Positions 31,965 to 44,300 of a DNA stretch of 64,000 bases are shown here, in pieces. Source of the DNA: Austropuccinia psidii. Lineage: Eukaryota > Basidiomycota > Pucciniomycetes > Pucciniales > Sphaerophragmiaceae. Position 1 is the first letter of the stretch. Each line of letters opens with the position of its first letter. The position numbers and the translations under genes were made by a program. A model generated the notes under the pieces. The model was not told the DNA's origin. It was given only the letters and a program-made list of their open reading frames with translations, and searched no databases. The stretch covers positions 72,266,696 through 72,330,695 of the forward strand of contig JALGQZ010000003.1 in NCBI GenBank assembly GCA_023105745.1, given 5' to 3'.

Positions 31965-34900
31965 TTATTTTTCAGGTTTTCTTTCATGTCTGAACCTTCT
32001 TAGTAGTTTATCAGCATTTGTTATATCTTTCTCAAGTAGCCATTCATCTTCTTGAGTTGAATTTCTATACCTTACAAGGTATTCTCTTTCTTTTTTGTTT
32101 CTTGTCCTTCTTTCTTTAAGGACTTTTACTATTTTCTTTTCCTCTCCTTCTTCCAAGGGGGGAATCTGAAGTGGGGGTTTATTTCTTAGTGGAAATAACT
32201 CTTTGTCACTTGAACTGTAAGGTTTTATCAGACTTACAGGGAAAGTTGGGTGTTTGTTCATTAGTTCACCTGTGAGTTCCAATTGCACAGCATTTGGTCC
32301 ATGAAGTGCTTTTATCATAAATGGTCCTGCAAAGGAATCTTTCAATTTCTTTGGGCCTTTTATGTTATTGAAATTAAGGGTTGATACTAAAACCAAGTCC
32401 CCTATTTTGAAATCAGGTGGCTTATGACTTTTATCCCATCTTTCTTTTGCATATTTAAAAGAATCTTGCATGCATCTGTTTGCATGGTGTCTTGCTTTGT
32501 CAAGCATTATCTTGAAGCTGCTTGCTGTTGGATGTATATCCACTAAGTCCTTTTTGAGGGTATCATAAGGAAGTCTTGGATTCCAACCTTTCTCTAGCAT
32601 TGCTGGTGTTTTGCCAGTAGAAGAATGGATTGATGTCTTATATGCCAATTCAAGTGCTGGTATTAGTGTACACCAATCATGGGTAAAACCATCAGAATCT
32701 TTGAATTCTAGCCCATAAGCACAGAATCTTCTGATCATATCCTCTAGGGTCTGTATCATTCTTTCTGCTAAACCATCAGTTTGAGGATGATAAGCTGTTG
32801 AGAATGATAACTTTGTCCCAAACAGGTTATGGAGATTTGTCCATAATGCTGAAGTGAACTTTGGGTCTCTGTCACTTATAATATTTTGGAATAAGCCTGT
32901 ATGGCTAATGACTTTATTCCATATCATTATGGCTGTATCCATAGCTGTGTCATCTTTATGACATGGTAAGAACATGGGAGTTTTGCTGTATCTGTCAACT
33001 AGCACTAGGCATGCATTATAACTCCTGTCTCCTCCTGGAGGTAAGGCTGTTTCCCAATCCATATGGACTATTTCCCATGGGGATTTTGGTTCTTGGATTT
33101 GGATCATCATTCCAAATTTCTTGCCTGTGGCTCTGTTGGCTTTTTGACATCTGTCACAGGTCTGGCAGTACTCTGCAACATCTTTCTTCCAATTTGGCCA
33201 CCAAGAACAGGTTTTCACCCTCTCTAGTGTCCTATCTTCTGAGAGATGTCCAGATGCAACACTATCATGACACTCATGTAAAATGGTGTTTATTAGTGTT
33301 CTGTCTGTTAAGGCCATAACACATGTATGTTTTGTTCTATGGTAAAGGATTCCATCAAGGAGGTGAAATCTTCCTTCATCATATGCCTTTTTCCATATTT
33401 CATCTAGTTTTGATGAAAGTGATGGATCTTTGCAGTCTTTCATTAGAAGTTGGCTTAAGATATGGCAATTTTTGTCTGTCTTATAGCTTTCTTTAACTTG
33501 GTTAAAGAATTCTGTGCCAATGTCTGTAACACATATTCCTTCTATATGGTGCTCTTCTTGTGGTACCCATGCTGGATTGTCAGGGGTATTTGCTAGAGCC
33601 CATCTGCTGAGACCATCTGCATTTTTGTGAATATTTCCAGATTTATGAACAATAGTCATATTTCCTCTATATTCCTGGATAGCAATTTGCCATCTTAGCA
33701 TATGTCTGTTTGGAGTCTTCATATTTAATAGTGATTTCACAGCATTACAGTCTGTGATTACATCAAATACTGTGCCATCCAAATAATAATGCAATTTTTC
33801 TAAAGCCCACACTAGGCATAAGCATTCCATTTGGCTTGCTCCATACCTTGCTTCTGTTGGCTTTATTTGCCTTGAAATGAAACAAATTGGTCCTTCCACT
33901 GGTTTATCATTGATAATTTGTGTTTGGTGAAGTGCAGCACCTAGTCCTTCTCCACAAGCATCAATGTACAGTTTGAAGGGTAGTTTCCAATCTGGCATTA
34001 GGAGAAATGGGGCATTTGTTAAGGAATTTTTCAATTCTTCATATGCCTTGACTCTTTCTTCTGTCATCTCATAGACTGTTTGTTGGTCACATAGCTTATA
34101 CAAGGATTTAGCAATCTTTGCAAAGTCCTTTATATGCTGTCTATAGTAACCAGCAAATCCTAGAAATGATTGCATTTCTTTTTTGGTTTGAGGCATTGGT
34201 TTAAGTAGTACTGCTGCTACTTTATTTTTGTCTATGCCTAGACTAAGTCCAGATACCACATGTCCTAGTGCTTTTAATTCACTATATGCAAAATGAAACT
34301 TTTTCAAGGAAATTTTCATATTCACTTGAACTATTTTCTGTAGTACCCTTTCTAGTCTTGTAAGGTGATTTTCCCAAGTTTCTGAGCAAACTATAATATC
34401 ATCAATATAGATAATTAACCATCCTTCTGATAATTCTTCAGGAAATATGGTATTCATCATTCTTTGATAATGGGAAGGTGCATTTTTTATCCCAAATGGC
34501 ATTCTTAAGTATTCAAAAATTCCACAATGGACTATTATTCTTAGTAGTTTCTTGGCATTGTCTGTTAAGACATTTTGATGAAAACCTTTAAGAGCATCCA
34601 TAGCTGTGATGAACTTAGCTTGTGACAATTGGGTCAATGTCTCATGGATTCTGGGTATTGGATATCTGTCTGGAATGGTATAGGTATTCAGGGCTCTGAA
34701 GTCTCCTACCATCCTTGACTTTCCATTATGCCAAGTTATAATGACAGGTGTAGTAACTTCTACTTGTTCATTATGTCCAACCTTTCTTAATACTCCAAGG
34801 TCCATTAATGCTTTAATGTGTACCTCTAAGGCTTCTCTAGCTCTTGGACTGGCTGGATAAGCAGGTCTTCTTAATAAAGGTGGGTAAGGCTTTTCTACAT

Positions 34901-37763
34901 TAAGAATTATATCCACTTCATGTCCAATTATGGCACCTAGTGGCTCTTTGTCAGTTGCAAAGGCATTTTTATACTTAAATAAGAGGTCAATCAATTTTTC
35001 TTTCATTTTTTCTGTTAATTCTTGATTGAATTCTGCCTCTTTAAGTTGTTCAGATATAAAAATTTCTTTTTCTGGAATTTTTTCTTCCTTCTTAATAACT
35101 GTGATTTGTTTTTTGTTATTTAAGAAGCCAAACTTTTGTCTTTTGTTATCTCCTATGGTAAAATATCTGTCTTTTTGGTTGGAGATATCTATACCATAGA
35201 TTGATAAGTAGTCATTCCCAAGTATGAAATGATTACTAGTACAGTTGTCCATTACTACAAACTCTACTTTAATTCTAACACATTGTGAGGGATGAGGAAA
35301 AATTAGTGTTAAATCAATTATTCCAAGGGGCTTCATGCTCTCACTTGCACTACTAAATTTGACACCTTGTATTGGCATAAGTTTTTGTTGCCAATTTGGG
35401 ACAATGGTTTTTAAATAACTTTTGCCAACACAAGTGCAATATGCTCCTGTATCCAAGTTAACTTTTCCTTCCTGGTTATCAACCATAACAATACTTATAC
35501 TTGATTTTCCAGCTGTATATCCCATTCCTCTTGCAGGTTTGGTTCTATACATTTTGGCATCTTGTATGTTTGTCAGGTTTGTGTCAGATGTTCCAACTTG
35601 TGGCAAGTTTGAGTTAACATCCAGTACTTCATAAATTATATCAATATTATTAATTTGTGCATTAATTATATTGATTTCATCACCTTCAGAGCTTTCTGAC
35701 TCTTCTGTCTCTTTTTCAGAGTCAGATTCCTCTTCTTTGTCATTGTGGCTTTCTGTTTCCACAATTTCATTAATTTTTGCTTTTTTAAGGCAATTATTGG
35801 CTAAGTGTCCAATACCTCCACATTTATGGCATTTTCTTTGCTCATTATTGTTGGATGTATTGGGCTTAAAGGATTCTTTTGATTTATCTTTTCTGATAAA
35901 TGGTTTATTTGGGCTTTTAATGTCCAATTTTTTCCAAGTCCTGCCAATTTTTGTTCTTGTCACTATATCTTCTAGTGCATTTATATACTCTTCTGTGGAG
36001 CATGGTTCTATACATCTGCTTCTTAGGGCATGTTCTAGTTCCCCTCCACATTTTTTAAGTATTTTCATATGCACCATCTTCTGTGACATTTCTGGGTATA
36101 GTGCATTAAGTCTTTCAACTTGTTTTAAGAACCAAGTTAAAGGTTTGTCTTTCTCTGGGTCAAAGAAAGAGTTTTCAAATGCATTTTCTATCTTATACCT
36201 CCAGGCATCATTTGCCCACTTGGTGATTATTTCTTGTTTCCACCAAGACCAGGTATTTTTACCATTTGTTTGTCTTATGCCATAATACCATCTTTTTGCA
36301 GATTTCTCAAACAAAGAATGTAATCTTGCAGTGATTAATTCATCTGGTATGGCATAATCTTCTTGTAACATGTCAATTGTTTTAATGAATGACATGTGGT
36401 CATATTCACCTTCTCCTGTGAATGTTGGCCATTCTTTCAGTTGAGGTGCTTCTTTCATTAAGACTTGGTTATTATCTTGGTGACTCAAGTCTGTTATGAA
36501 AGGATTTGACAATTCCTCTTTTGTTTTAACAGGGCTTCTTATATGAGAAAATGGTGTTGATAACTTTGGCATATTTAAATTAGCCTCATTAATTTTATCC
36601 ATTTTTTCAGTGATAAGTCTTATTTCACTCTGAATATCATCTTTCAGATGCATTCTTGCTTCATCACTTTTTTCCACATGGTCCAAAAGTAATTTTTGGT
36701 GTGATGAAGTCTTTTCTTCAAATTTTTCTACAGAAATACTTAATTTATTCAATTTTTCTGTAAGATCGTCAATACTCACATCATAATTGATTGTCAAAGT
36801 TTTGTCTTTGATATCTTTTATGTATTTATACAATTCTTGTTGTCCTTGTATCAATTTTTGAGTATTGTCAATTAAATTCTTAGGTTTATTATTTTCAACA
36901 ATAAACTTAATGTTGTCAATTTCTTTCTTGTTTTGCACAACAATTTTTGTTAAAGAAGATAAATTGTTATTTATTTCTTGTAGTGATAATAAACTGTCTT
37001 TAATTTCTTTTAGAGGTAATATACTATTTTTAATTTCTGTTAAAGTATTTACAACATCTTTGGACAAGGTTATTTCTTTGGGAAATGAGGTTGTCTCATT
37101 CTTTGCTCTTCCTTGTCCTTGAATTCCATCAAGGTTCTGGCCATGTTGAAAACATTGTCCATGGCATCCTTTTGGATTCTTGGGATTCTGTAGCTTGGGG
37201 AATATGGTTTCCTCCAATGCTTTTTCTTGTTCTTCTTCCCTTCTTGGGGAAGTGGGTTGGCTTGGGGCTTGCTGGTAGAAGCTACTGGGGCTTCTTCCTT
37301 GGTTGCCTCCCTCTTTTTGGCATGGTAATCCTTGATTTTTTTGATTTGAGGTTTGGATGACAGTGGATTCCATCCATTGGAGTATTTCACTATCTCCTCC
37401 TCTTTGAGGAACTTTTTCAGGATGTGCCAGGAGTTCATCACTCCTTGGTGTATTTGAGGCAACATTTCCCAATCTTTGTCTTTGTACACTGTGCAATACT
37501 GCTTGTACTGGCTCATGTAGATGTCTATTTGAGCCCTCTGAATGTGATTTGTACCTGTTTGAGTTACTCATACTTAGTTCTAATTCAGGCTCAGATATCA
37601 TGGGCATTTCTGGGACTTGCCTTTGGGATAAGGCACTTCCTTGTGTGGATTCTGTTCCACTGGGGATATTGCCCTTTCTTTTCCCTTTTGAGGGATCAAT
37701 TCTACCTCTGAGTCCAGCTCCATCTGATTGGATGGAGTATTGGGAACCTCTTCTGGTAGTCAT
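31965..37763 (-). CDS. gag-pol: Element B gag-pol polyprotein (1932 aa, intact)
   Basis: One open frame from ATG 37763 ([10 protein letters not shown]). The first 230 codons are Ser/Gln/Pro-rich and overlapped by a +1 frame. A long coiled-coil region is at about 235-390, a capsid-like segment ([13 protein letters not shown]) near 445 and a zinc knuckle CX2CX4HX4C near 640. Protease DTG is near 770, RT YIDD near 1118, RNase [13 protein letters not shown] near 1268 and the HHCC region about 1497-1541. The integrase triad is at HMDW (about 1567), ISDRDPKF (1631) and DGLAERM (1666), and a chromodomain-like end (EYLVRYRNS...DEWLLEKDI) follows. No stop separates gag and pol, so processing must be by the protease. 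Oddity: Glu follows the first integrase DW, where C and E have Val. All catalytic residues are present. Confidence 0.95.
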   Translation of the reverse strand: MTTRRGSQYSIQSDGAGLRGRIDPSKGKRKGNIPSGTESTQGSALSQRQVPEMPMISEPELELSMSNSNRYKSHSEGSNRHLHEPVQAVLHSVQRQRLGNVASNTPRSDELLAHPEKVPQRGGDSEILQWMESTVIQTSNQKNQGLPCQKEGGNQGRSPSSFYQQAPSQPTSPRREEEQEKALEETIFPKLQNPKNPKGCHGQCFQHGQNLDGIQGQGRAKNETTSFPKEITLSKDVVNTLTEIKNSILPLKEIKDSLLSLQEINNNLSSLTKIVVQNKKEIDNIKFIVENNKPKNLIDNTQKLIQGQQELYKYIKDIKDKTLTINYDVSIDDLTEKLNKLSISVEKFEEKTSSHQKLLLDHVEKSDEARMHLKDDIQSEIRLITEKMDKINEANLNMPKLSTPFSHIRSPVKTKEELSNPFITDLSHQDNNQVLMKEAPQLKEWPTFTGEGEYDHMSFIKTIDMLQEDYAIPDELITARLHSLFEKSAKRWYYGIRQTNGKNTWSWWKQEIITKWANDAWRYKIENAFENSFFDPEKDKPLTWFLKQVERLNALYPEMSQKMVHMKILKKCGGELEHALRSRCIEPCSTEEYINALEDIVTRTKIGRTWKKLDIKSPNKPFIRKDKSKESFKPNTSNNNEQRKCHKCGGIGHLANNCLKKAKINEIVETESHNDKEEESDSEKETEESESSEGDEINIINAQINNIDIIYEVLDVNSNLPQVGTSDTNLTNIQDAKMYRTKPARGMGYTAGKSSISIVMVDNQEGKVNLDTGAYCTCVGKSYLKTIVPNWQQKLMPIQGVKFSSASESMKPLGIIDLTLIFPHPSQCVRIKVEFVVMDNCTSNHFILGNDYLSIYGIDISNQKDRYFTIGDNKRQKFGFLNNKKQITVIKKEEKIPEKEIFISEQLKEAEFNQELTEKMKEKLIDLLFKYKNAFATDKEPLGAIIGHEVDIILNVEKPYPPLLRRPAYPASPRAREALEVHIKALMDLGVLRKVGHNEQVEVTTPVIITWHNGKSRMVGDFRALNTYTIPDRYPIPRIHETLTQLSQAKFITAMDALKGFHQNVLTDNAKKLLRIIVHCGIFEYLRMPFGIKNAPSHYQRMMNTIFPEELSEGWLIIYIDDIIVCSETWENHLTRLERVLQKIVQVNMKISLKKFHFAYSELKALGHVVSGLSLGIDKNKVAAVLLKPMPQTKKEMQSFLGFAGYYRQHIKDFAKIAKSLYKLCDQQTVYEMTEERVKAYEELKNSLTNAPFLLMPDWKLPFKLYIDACGEGLGAALHQTQIINDKPVEGPICFISRQIKPTEARYGASQMECLCLVWALEKLHYYLDGTVFDVITDCNAVKSLLNMKTPNRHMLRWQIAIQEYRGNMTIVHKSGNIHKNADGLSRWALANTPDNPAWVPQEEHHIEGICVTDIGTEFFNQVKESYKTDKNCHILSQLLMKDCKDPSLSSKLDEIWKKAYDEGRFHLLDGILYHRTKHTCVMALTDRTLINTILHECHDSVASGHLSEDRTLERVKTCSWWPNWKKDVAEYCQTCDRCQKANRATGKKFGMMIQIQEPKSPWEIVHMDWETALPPGGDRSYNACLVLVDRYSKTPMFLPCHKDDTAMDTAIMIWNKVISHTGLFQNIISDRDPKFTSALWTNLHNLFGTKLSFSTAYHPQTDGLAERMIQTLEDMIRRFCAYGLEFKDSDGFTHDWCTLIPALELAYKTSIHSSTGKTPAMLEKGWNPRLPYDTLKKDLVDIHPTASSFKIMLDKARHHANRCMQDSFKYAKERWDKSHKPPDFKIGDLVLVSTLNFNNIKGPKKLKDSFAGPFMIKALHGPNAVQLELTGELMNKHPTFPVSLIKPYSSSDKELFPLRNKPPLQIPPLEEGEEKKIVKVLKERRTRNKKEREYLVRYRNSTQEDEWLLEKDITNADKLLRRFRHERKPEK

Positions 37764-37989
37764 AATTAAAGAATAAGAAAAAATAAAAGTATTTTAGAAT
37801 AAAAATTCTTTTATGGCAATTATAAAAAGAGGTGCTCACCTTCAGAGTCTTGAATGGTGGGTCCTGGAAAGTTTAATTTCTTAGCTTTCTTTCTTTTGGT
37901 GATAACTGGTGTTGGAGAACTTTGACAAGTTTCTTCCACCAACCTCTCAACAGTAGCTTGGTTATCTTCTGTTGGGTTATCTTCAAACA
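37070..37989 (-). CDS. Alternative-frame spliced accessory ORF of element B
   Basis: Predicted exons (minus strand): 37989-37840, 37752-37621 and 37554-37070. Exon 1 follows a TCTTTTTTAG acceptor and encodes [11 protein letters not shown] with a basic KRKKAKK motif. Intron 1 (37839-37753, GTGAGC to CCAG) removes the gag ATG and leads into the +1 frame. A second, GC-AG, intron (37620-37555) would remove two stops. The last exon reads [16 protein letters not shown], a GWNP motif, Lys-rich helices and ends HFPKK*; it is also open alone from an ATG at 37516 (148 codons). The protein is helical and basic, of unknown function. D has the same plan in a diverged sequence. The start codon is unresolved. 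Confidence 0.55.
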
Positions 37990-37999
37990 CTAAAAAAGA

Positions 38000-38004
38000 C
38001 AAAT
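38000..38004. other. Target-site duplication of C (CAAAT), left copy
   Basis: CAAAT stands directly before the 5' LTR of C and directly after its 3' LTR (48703-48707), within the B leader sequence. Confidence 0.9.
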
Positions 38005-40030
38005 TGTGAGCCTTTGAGATATGACCACATACCCAATAAGGTCACAAAAAATACTCAGAATAATTATACCTTTAATATAATTATATTAAAATTAATTAGA
38101 ATAATTATACACTAAAAATAATTACTCAAATATACAAAAAATACCATAAATTGGTACTAAAATTGGTTTAACTTAAAAACCAATGAATGAAAATGTGAAA
38201 TAAATTATACCATTGGATTCCCCATGGAAAAATACACATATACCATTTTTATGGCATATCTGTAAAGCCAATATTTAAGGAATTATAAGGTACAATACCT
38301 TATAAAAACCATGAAAACTTATTTATCTCAGAAACTAATGAAACAACATGTGAAATAAACTGTACCAGTGGATTCCCCACAAAAATCCACATATAAAACA
38401 ATTAATAAGCTAATTCCCAAAATCAATACTTAAGGAATTATCCTGAATATATGCACTTTTTTGGTCAACGCATATATTCAGTGATCATAGCTAATATCTT
38501 CTAAACTATACATGCTAGAATGATGAACCAAAAATAAAGTTACCACGTAATTACTGTAAGAACACAGATATGAACTTTATTTCGCAAATTATAAACAAGG
38601 TTAAGACTTATGAGGAAATATTGATAAAAATCAACAGAGCTGTTGACCACTTTGTTGTGAAAGTAGTCCAAACTTAAAAAAAAGTATACAGTTGGATTCT
38701 CCTAGTTCATTCGTGAAGAATGATGTAATTTTTATTATTAAATTCAGGGTATAACCCCCTGAAATCAAGGTTTGAAGTTTAAAATATTGAATTTCGACAG
38801 AAAAGATGAGTTACAAGAAAAATCATCAAAATTAGAGTTTTGATGATGTAATGAAAAGCTCTTGGCAGCATAATAAGGTTATGTCAGGCTATCAGAATTC
38901 ACTCTCTGAATTGCTGTAGCGTGAAAAGCTTAAAAGTTATTGAGGATCAAAGTTTGAGCTTAAATTGAGCTGTTATGATCACATACTGTAACCTTAAATT
39001 AAGTTTAACAGTCTTAATAGTGATAAAATTGGTGAATACTATTAGTTTATGATTAAAACTAATAAAATCCACGAAATTTGGGGTTCTGCCAAGCCTCTGA
39101 TGTCATCACAATCAGAGTTATAGTGATAACTCTAAATAATGGCGTAATAATGATGTAATATGGTTTAATCATGATGTAATCACCCTCAAACCTTAAAATA
39201 TTGATCAATTCCAGTGGATATGATCAGTACACGTCTACTAGAAGCCTGTTGGACTCTAGGAGGGAGGTATTTACTATAAATAGAGCTCTTTTTACTCTGT
39301 TTTCCCCTCAGACGCATCAAAAACATTAAATCAATTAAATAAAAGGTAATTTCTTTATTCTTTAAATATAAAACTCTTATATTCTTAAAGACCAAAGACC
39401 ATCTTGTCATTAATCACCATTTTTACGTGATTAAATCAATTCTTTAATTGTTTTTGCTATAAATCTCTCTAAAAAGCTCATTTCCACGTAAAATCAAGAA
39501 ATTTAGTAAAATCTCTTTATTTTTATTGTAAATACAATTTGAAAAGGTTGTATTATATTCTTTTGGCGTAAAATAACTCAAAATTATTATCTTAAGTGTT
39601 AAAAGTAGGTTATTTCATCTTATTATAATAATTTCTCTCTTATTATTACTCATAATAATTCTTATTTAATATAAATAGTATTTATATTAATTTATAACTT
39701 TAATATTAGTAATATTATTGTTATTAATTGTTTTTTATTTATAAAAAACAATTTTTTACGCCTTTATTATTTGTTGGTAACAATAATAAAGAGCTTTATA
39801 ATATATTAATTATTTTATATTAATATATTATTTATAATATTATATTTTTATATAATATTAATTATATTATTATATTTATTCAATAATATAATATTTTTAT
39901 GCCATAATAATAATATTTCTTTATTATTATTATTATTTTAATCTTATTTATTCATTTTATAAGGACATTCAGAGTACAATAAGTAATAAATTAGTAATTT
40001 TTACTTATTGTTTCATAGTCAAACCTTACA
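38005..40030 (+). repeat. 5' LTR of element C (2026 bp)
   Basis: TGTGAGCCTTTGAG...CAAACCTTACA, AT-rich, with GGCGTAAA (39565) and TTTACGCC (39757) motifs. An ATAAATAGAGC TATA-like segment lies near 39278. No gene: the frame at 39186-39410 (minus) is repeated in the 3' LTR and has no protein character. Confidence 0.92.
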
Positions 40031-40535
40031 TTTGGGGGCCTGGCCGTGATATTTACTTAAAAGACCTTTAAAAAGATTCTATTTGGGTTTATCCAATAAT
40101 AAATTATATTTATAATCATAAAATTATATAATAATTTTATATTTTATTGATTTTAAAAGCTATTGAGGCATTTGGAAAGCAATTGTACTGTCTTACATGT
40201 GGTTTTTTACATCCTTAGACTTACAAGAACTTTCTTTGAGTGACTCTAGTGATTAAAAAAGATAATTTAGAAATTAAAAATAATTTTTATTATAATTTAA
40301 TTTTATAAGAATCATATTCATTTTTTATTTTATTCTTTAAAAATAAAAATATACATAAAAAATATTAAAAAATATTAAAAACCAATAAAAAAAGTTATTT
40401 TTATTCATTTTTATTCATTTCTTTATTTATTTCATTTTTTTAAGATATAAAAGCAATTTCTACGTGGAAAATTGCCATATCTTGCCAAAAATAACACTTA
40501 TCATAAAAAGACTTATATTTATTTGTCTTTTTTAG
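40031..40535 (+). other. Primer-binding block and leader of element C
   Basis: TTTGGGGGCCTGGCCGTG directly follows the LTR (candidate primer-binding site, 40031-40048). The rest is an AT-rich leader ending in a pyrimidine-rich acceptor (TTTGTCTTTTTTAG, 40535) before the accessory exon. No gene is seen. Confidence 0.6.
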
Positions 40536-41322
40536 TGTTTGAAGATAACCCAACAGAAGACAACCAAGCTACTGTTGAGAGATTGGTGGAAGAAACTTGT
40601 CAAAGTTCTCCTACACCAGTTATCACCAAAAGAAAGAAAGCTAAGAAATTAGACTTTCCAGGGCCCACCATTCAAGACTCTGAAGGTGAGCACCTCTTTT
40701 TAAATTGCCATAAAAGAATTTTATTCTAAAAATACTTTTATTTTTTCTTATTCTTTAATTATGACTACCAGAAGAGGTTCCCAATACTCCATCCAATCAG
40801 ATGGAGCTGGACTCAGAAGTAGAATTGATCCCTCAAAAGGGAAAAGAAAGGGCAATATCCCCAGTGGAACAGAATCCACACAAGGAAGTGCCTTATCCCA
40901 AAGGCAAGTCCCAGAAATGCCCATGATATCTGAGCCTGAATTGGAACTAAGTATGAGTAACTCAAACAGGTACAAATCACATTCAGAGGGCTCAAATAGA
41001 CATCTACATGAGCCAGTACAAGCAGTACTACACAGTATACAAGGACAAAGACTGGGAAATGCTGCCTCAAATACACCAAGGAGTGATGAACTCCTGGCAC
41101 ATCCTGAAAAAGTTCCTCAAAGAGGAGGAGATAGTGAGATACTCCAATGGATGGAATCCACTGTCATCCAAACCTCAAATCAAAAAAATCAAGGATTATC
41201 ATGCCAAAAAGAGGGAGGCAACCAAGGAAGAAGCCCCAGTAGCTTCTACCAGCAAGCCTCAAGCCAACCCACTTCCCCAAGAAGGGAAGAAGAACAAGAA
41301 AAAGCATTGGAGGAAACCATAG
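40536..41322 (+). pseudogene. Alternative-frame spliced accessory ORF of element C
   Basis: Predicted exons 40536-40685, 40772-40903 and 40970-41322. Intron 1 (40686-40771, 86 nt, GTGAGC...ACCAG) removes the gag ATG at 40761, in phase 1. Intron 2 (40904-40969, 66 nt, GCAAGT...ACAG) is a GC-AG candidate that would remove a TGA and a TAA. The last exon is in the +1 frame relative to gag and matches B until a TAG at 41320-41322, where B reads Tyr and continues about 44 codons; in gag frame this change is only Phe to Val. So this copy is probably truncated. Function unknown. Confidence 0.5.
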
Positions 41323-44300
41323 TCCCCAAGCTACAGAATCCCAAGAATCCAAAAGGATGCCATGGACAATGTTTTCAACATGGCCAGAACCTTGATGGAA
41401 TTCAAGGACAAGGAAGAGCAAAGAATGAGACAACCTCATTTCCCAAAGAAATAACCTTGTCCAAAGATGTTGTAAATACTTTAACAGAAATTAAAAATAG
41501 TATATTACCTCTAAAAGAAATTAAAGACAGTTTATTATCACTACAAGAAATAAATAACAATTTATCTTCTTTAACAAAAATTGTTGTACAAAACAAGAAA
41601 GAAATTGAAAACATTAAGTTTATTGTGGAAAACAATAAACCAAAAAATTTAATTGACAATACTCAAAAATTAATACAAGGACAACAAGAATTGTATAAAT
41701 ACATAAAAGATATCAAAGATAAGACTTTGACAATCAATTATGATGTGAGTATTGACAATCTTACAGAAAAATTAAATAAATTAAGTATTTCTGTAGAAAA
41801 ATTTGAAGAAAAGACTTCATCACACCAAAAATTACTTTTGGACCATGTGGAAAAAAGTGATGAAGCAAGAATGCATCTGAAAGATGATATTCAAAGTGAA
41901 ATAAGGCTTATTACAGAAAAAATGGATAAAATTAATGAGGCTAATTTAAATATGCCAAAGTTATCAACACCATTTTCTCATATAAGAAGCCCTATTAAAA
42001 CAAAAGAGGAATTGTCAAATCCTTTCATAACAGACTTGAGTCACCAAGATAATAACCAAGTCTTAATGAAAGAAGCACCTCAACTGAAAGAATGGCCAAC
42101 ATTCACAGGAGAAGGTGAATATGACCACATGTCATTCATTAAAACAATTGACATGTTACAAGAAGATTATGCCATACCAGATGAATTAATCACTGCAAGA
42201 TTACATTCTTTGTTTGAGAAATCTGCAAAAAGATGGTATTATGGCATAAGACAAACAAATGGTAAAAATACCTGGTCTTGGTGGAAACAAGGAATAATAA
42301 CCAAGTGGGCAAATGATGCCTGGAGGTATAAGATAGAAAATGCATTTGAAAACTCTTTCTTTGACCCAGAGAAAGATAAACCTTTAACTTGGTTCCTAAA
42401 ACAAGTTGAAAGACTTAATGCACTGTACCCAGAAATGTCACAGAAGATGGTGCATATGAAAATACTTAAAAAATGTGGAGGGGAACTAGAACATGCCCTA
42501 AGAAGCAGGTGTATAGAACCATGCTCCACAGAAGAGTATATAAATGCACTAGAAGATATAGTGACAAGAACAAAAATTGGCAGGACTTGGAAAAAATTGG
42601 ACATTAAAAGCCCAAATAAACCATTTATCAAGAAAGATAAATCAAAAGAATCCTTCAAACCCAATACATCCAACAATAATGAGCAAAGAAAATGCCATAA
42701 ATGTGGAGGTATTGGACACTTAGCCAATAATTGCCTTAAAAAAGCAAAGATTAATGAAATTGTGGAAACAGAAAACCACAATGACAAAGAAGAAGAATCT
42801 GACTCTGAAAAAGAGACAGAAGAATCAGAAAGCTCTGAAAGTGATGAAATCAATATAATTAATGCACAAATTAATAATATTGATATAATTTATGAAGTAC
42901 TGGATGTTAACTCAAACTTGCCACAAGTTGGAACATCTGACACAAATCTGACAAACATACAAGATGCCAAAATGTATAGAACCAAACCTGCAAGAGGAAT
43001 GGGATATACAGCTGGAAAATCAAGTATTAGTATTGTTATGGTTGATAACCAAGAAGGAAAGGTTAACTTAGATACAGGAGCATATTGCACCTGTGTTGGC
43101 AAAAAATATTTAAAAACCATTGTCCCAGACTGGCAAGAAAAACTTATGCCAATACAAGGTGTCAAATTTAGTAGTGCAAGTGAGAGCATGAAGCCCCTTG
43201 GAATAATTGAATTAACACTAATTTTTCCTCATCCCTCACAATGTGTCAGAATCAAAGTAGAGTTTGTAGTAATGGACAACTGTACTAGTAATCATTTCAT
43301 ACTTGGAAATGACTACTTATCAATCTATGGTATAGATATCTCCAACCAAAAGGATAGATATTTTACCATAGGAGATAACAAAAGACAAAAGTTTGGATTC
43401 TTAAATAACAAAAAACAAATCACAGTTATTAAGAATGAGGAAAAAATTCCAGAAAAAGAACTTTTTATATCTGAACAACTCAAAGAGGCAGAATTCAATC
43501 AAGAATTAACAGAAAGAATGAAAGAAAAATTGATTGACCTCTTATTTAAGTATAAAAATGCCTTTGCAACTGACAAAGAGCCACTAGGTGCCATAATTGG
43601 ACATGAAGTGGATATAATTCTTAATGTAGAAAAACCTTACCCACCTTTATTAAGAAGACCTGCTTATCCAGCCAGTCCAAGAGCTAGAGAAGCCCTAGAG
43701 GTGCATATTAAAGAATTAATGGACCTTGGAGTATTAAGAAAGGTTGGACATAATGAGCAAGTAGAAGTTACTACACCTGTCATTATAACTTGGCATAATG
43801 GAAAATCAAGGATGGTAGGAGACTTCAGAGCCCTGAATACCTATACCATTCCAGACAGATATCCAATACCCAGAATCCATGAGACATTGACCCAATTGTC
43901 ACAAGCTAAGTTCATCACAGCTATGGATGCTCTTAAGGGTTTTCATCAAAATGTCTTAACAGACAATGCCAAGAAACTACTAAGAATAATAGTCCATTGT
44001 GGAATTTTTGAATACCTAAGAATGCCATTTGGGATAAAAAATGCACCTTCCCATTATCAAAGAATGATGAATACCATATTTCCTGAAGAATTATCAGAAG
44101 GATGGTTAATAATCTACATTGATGATATCATAGTTTGCTCAGAAACTTGGGAAAATCACCTGACAAGACTAGAAAGGGTACTACAGAAAATAGTCCAAGT
44201 AAATATGAAAATTTCATTAAAAAAGTGTCATTTTGCATATAGTGAATTGAAAGCCCTAGGACATGTAGTATCTGGACTTAGTCTAGGCATAGACAAAAAT

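Noticed and set aside
35671..36285. 204-codon frame opposite B gag, repeated at 42239-42853 in C
   Set aside because: B and C are near-identical, so repetition is not independent support; the product is Ser/Phe/Leu-rich as expected from the complement of a Glu/Lys-rich coding strand.
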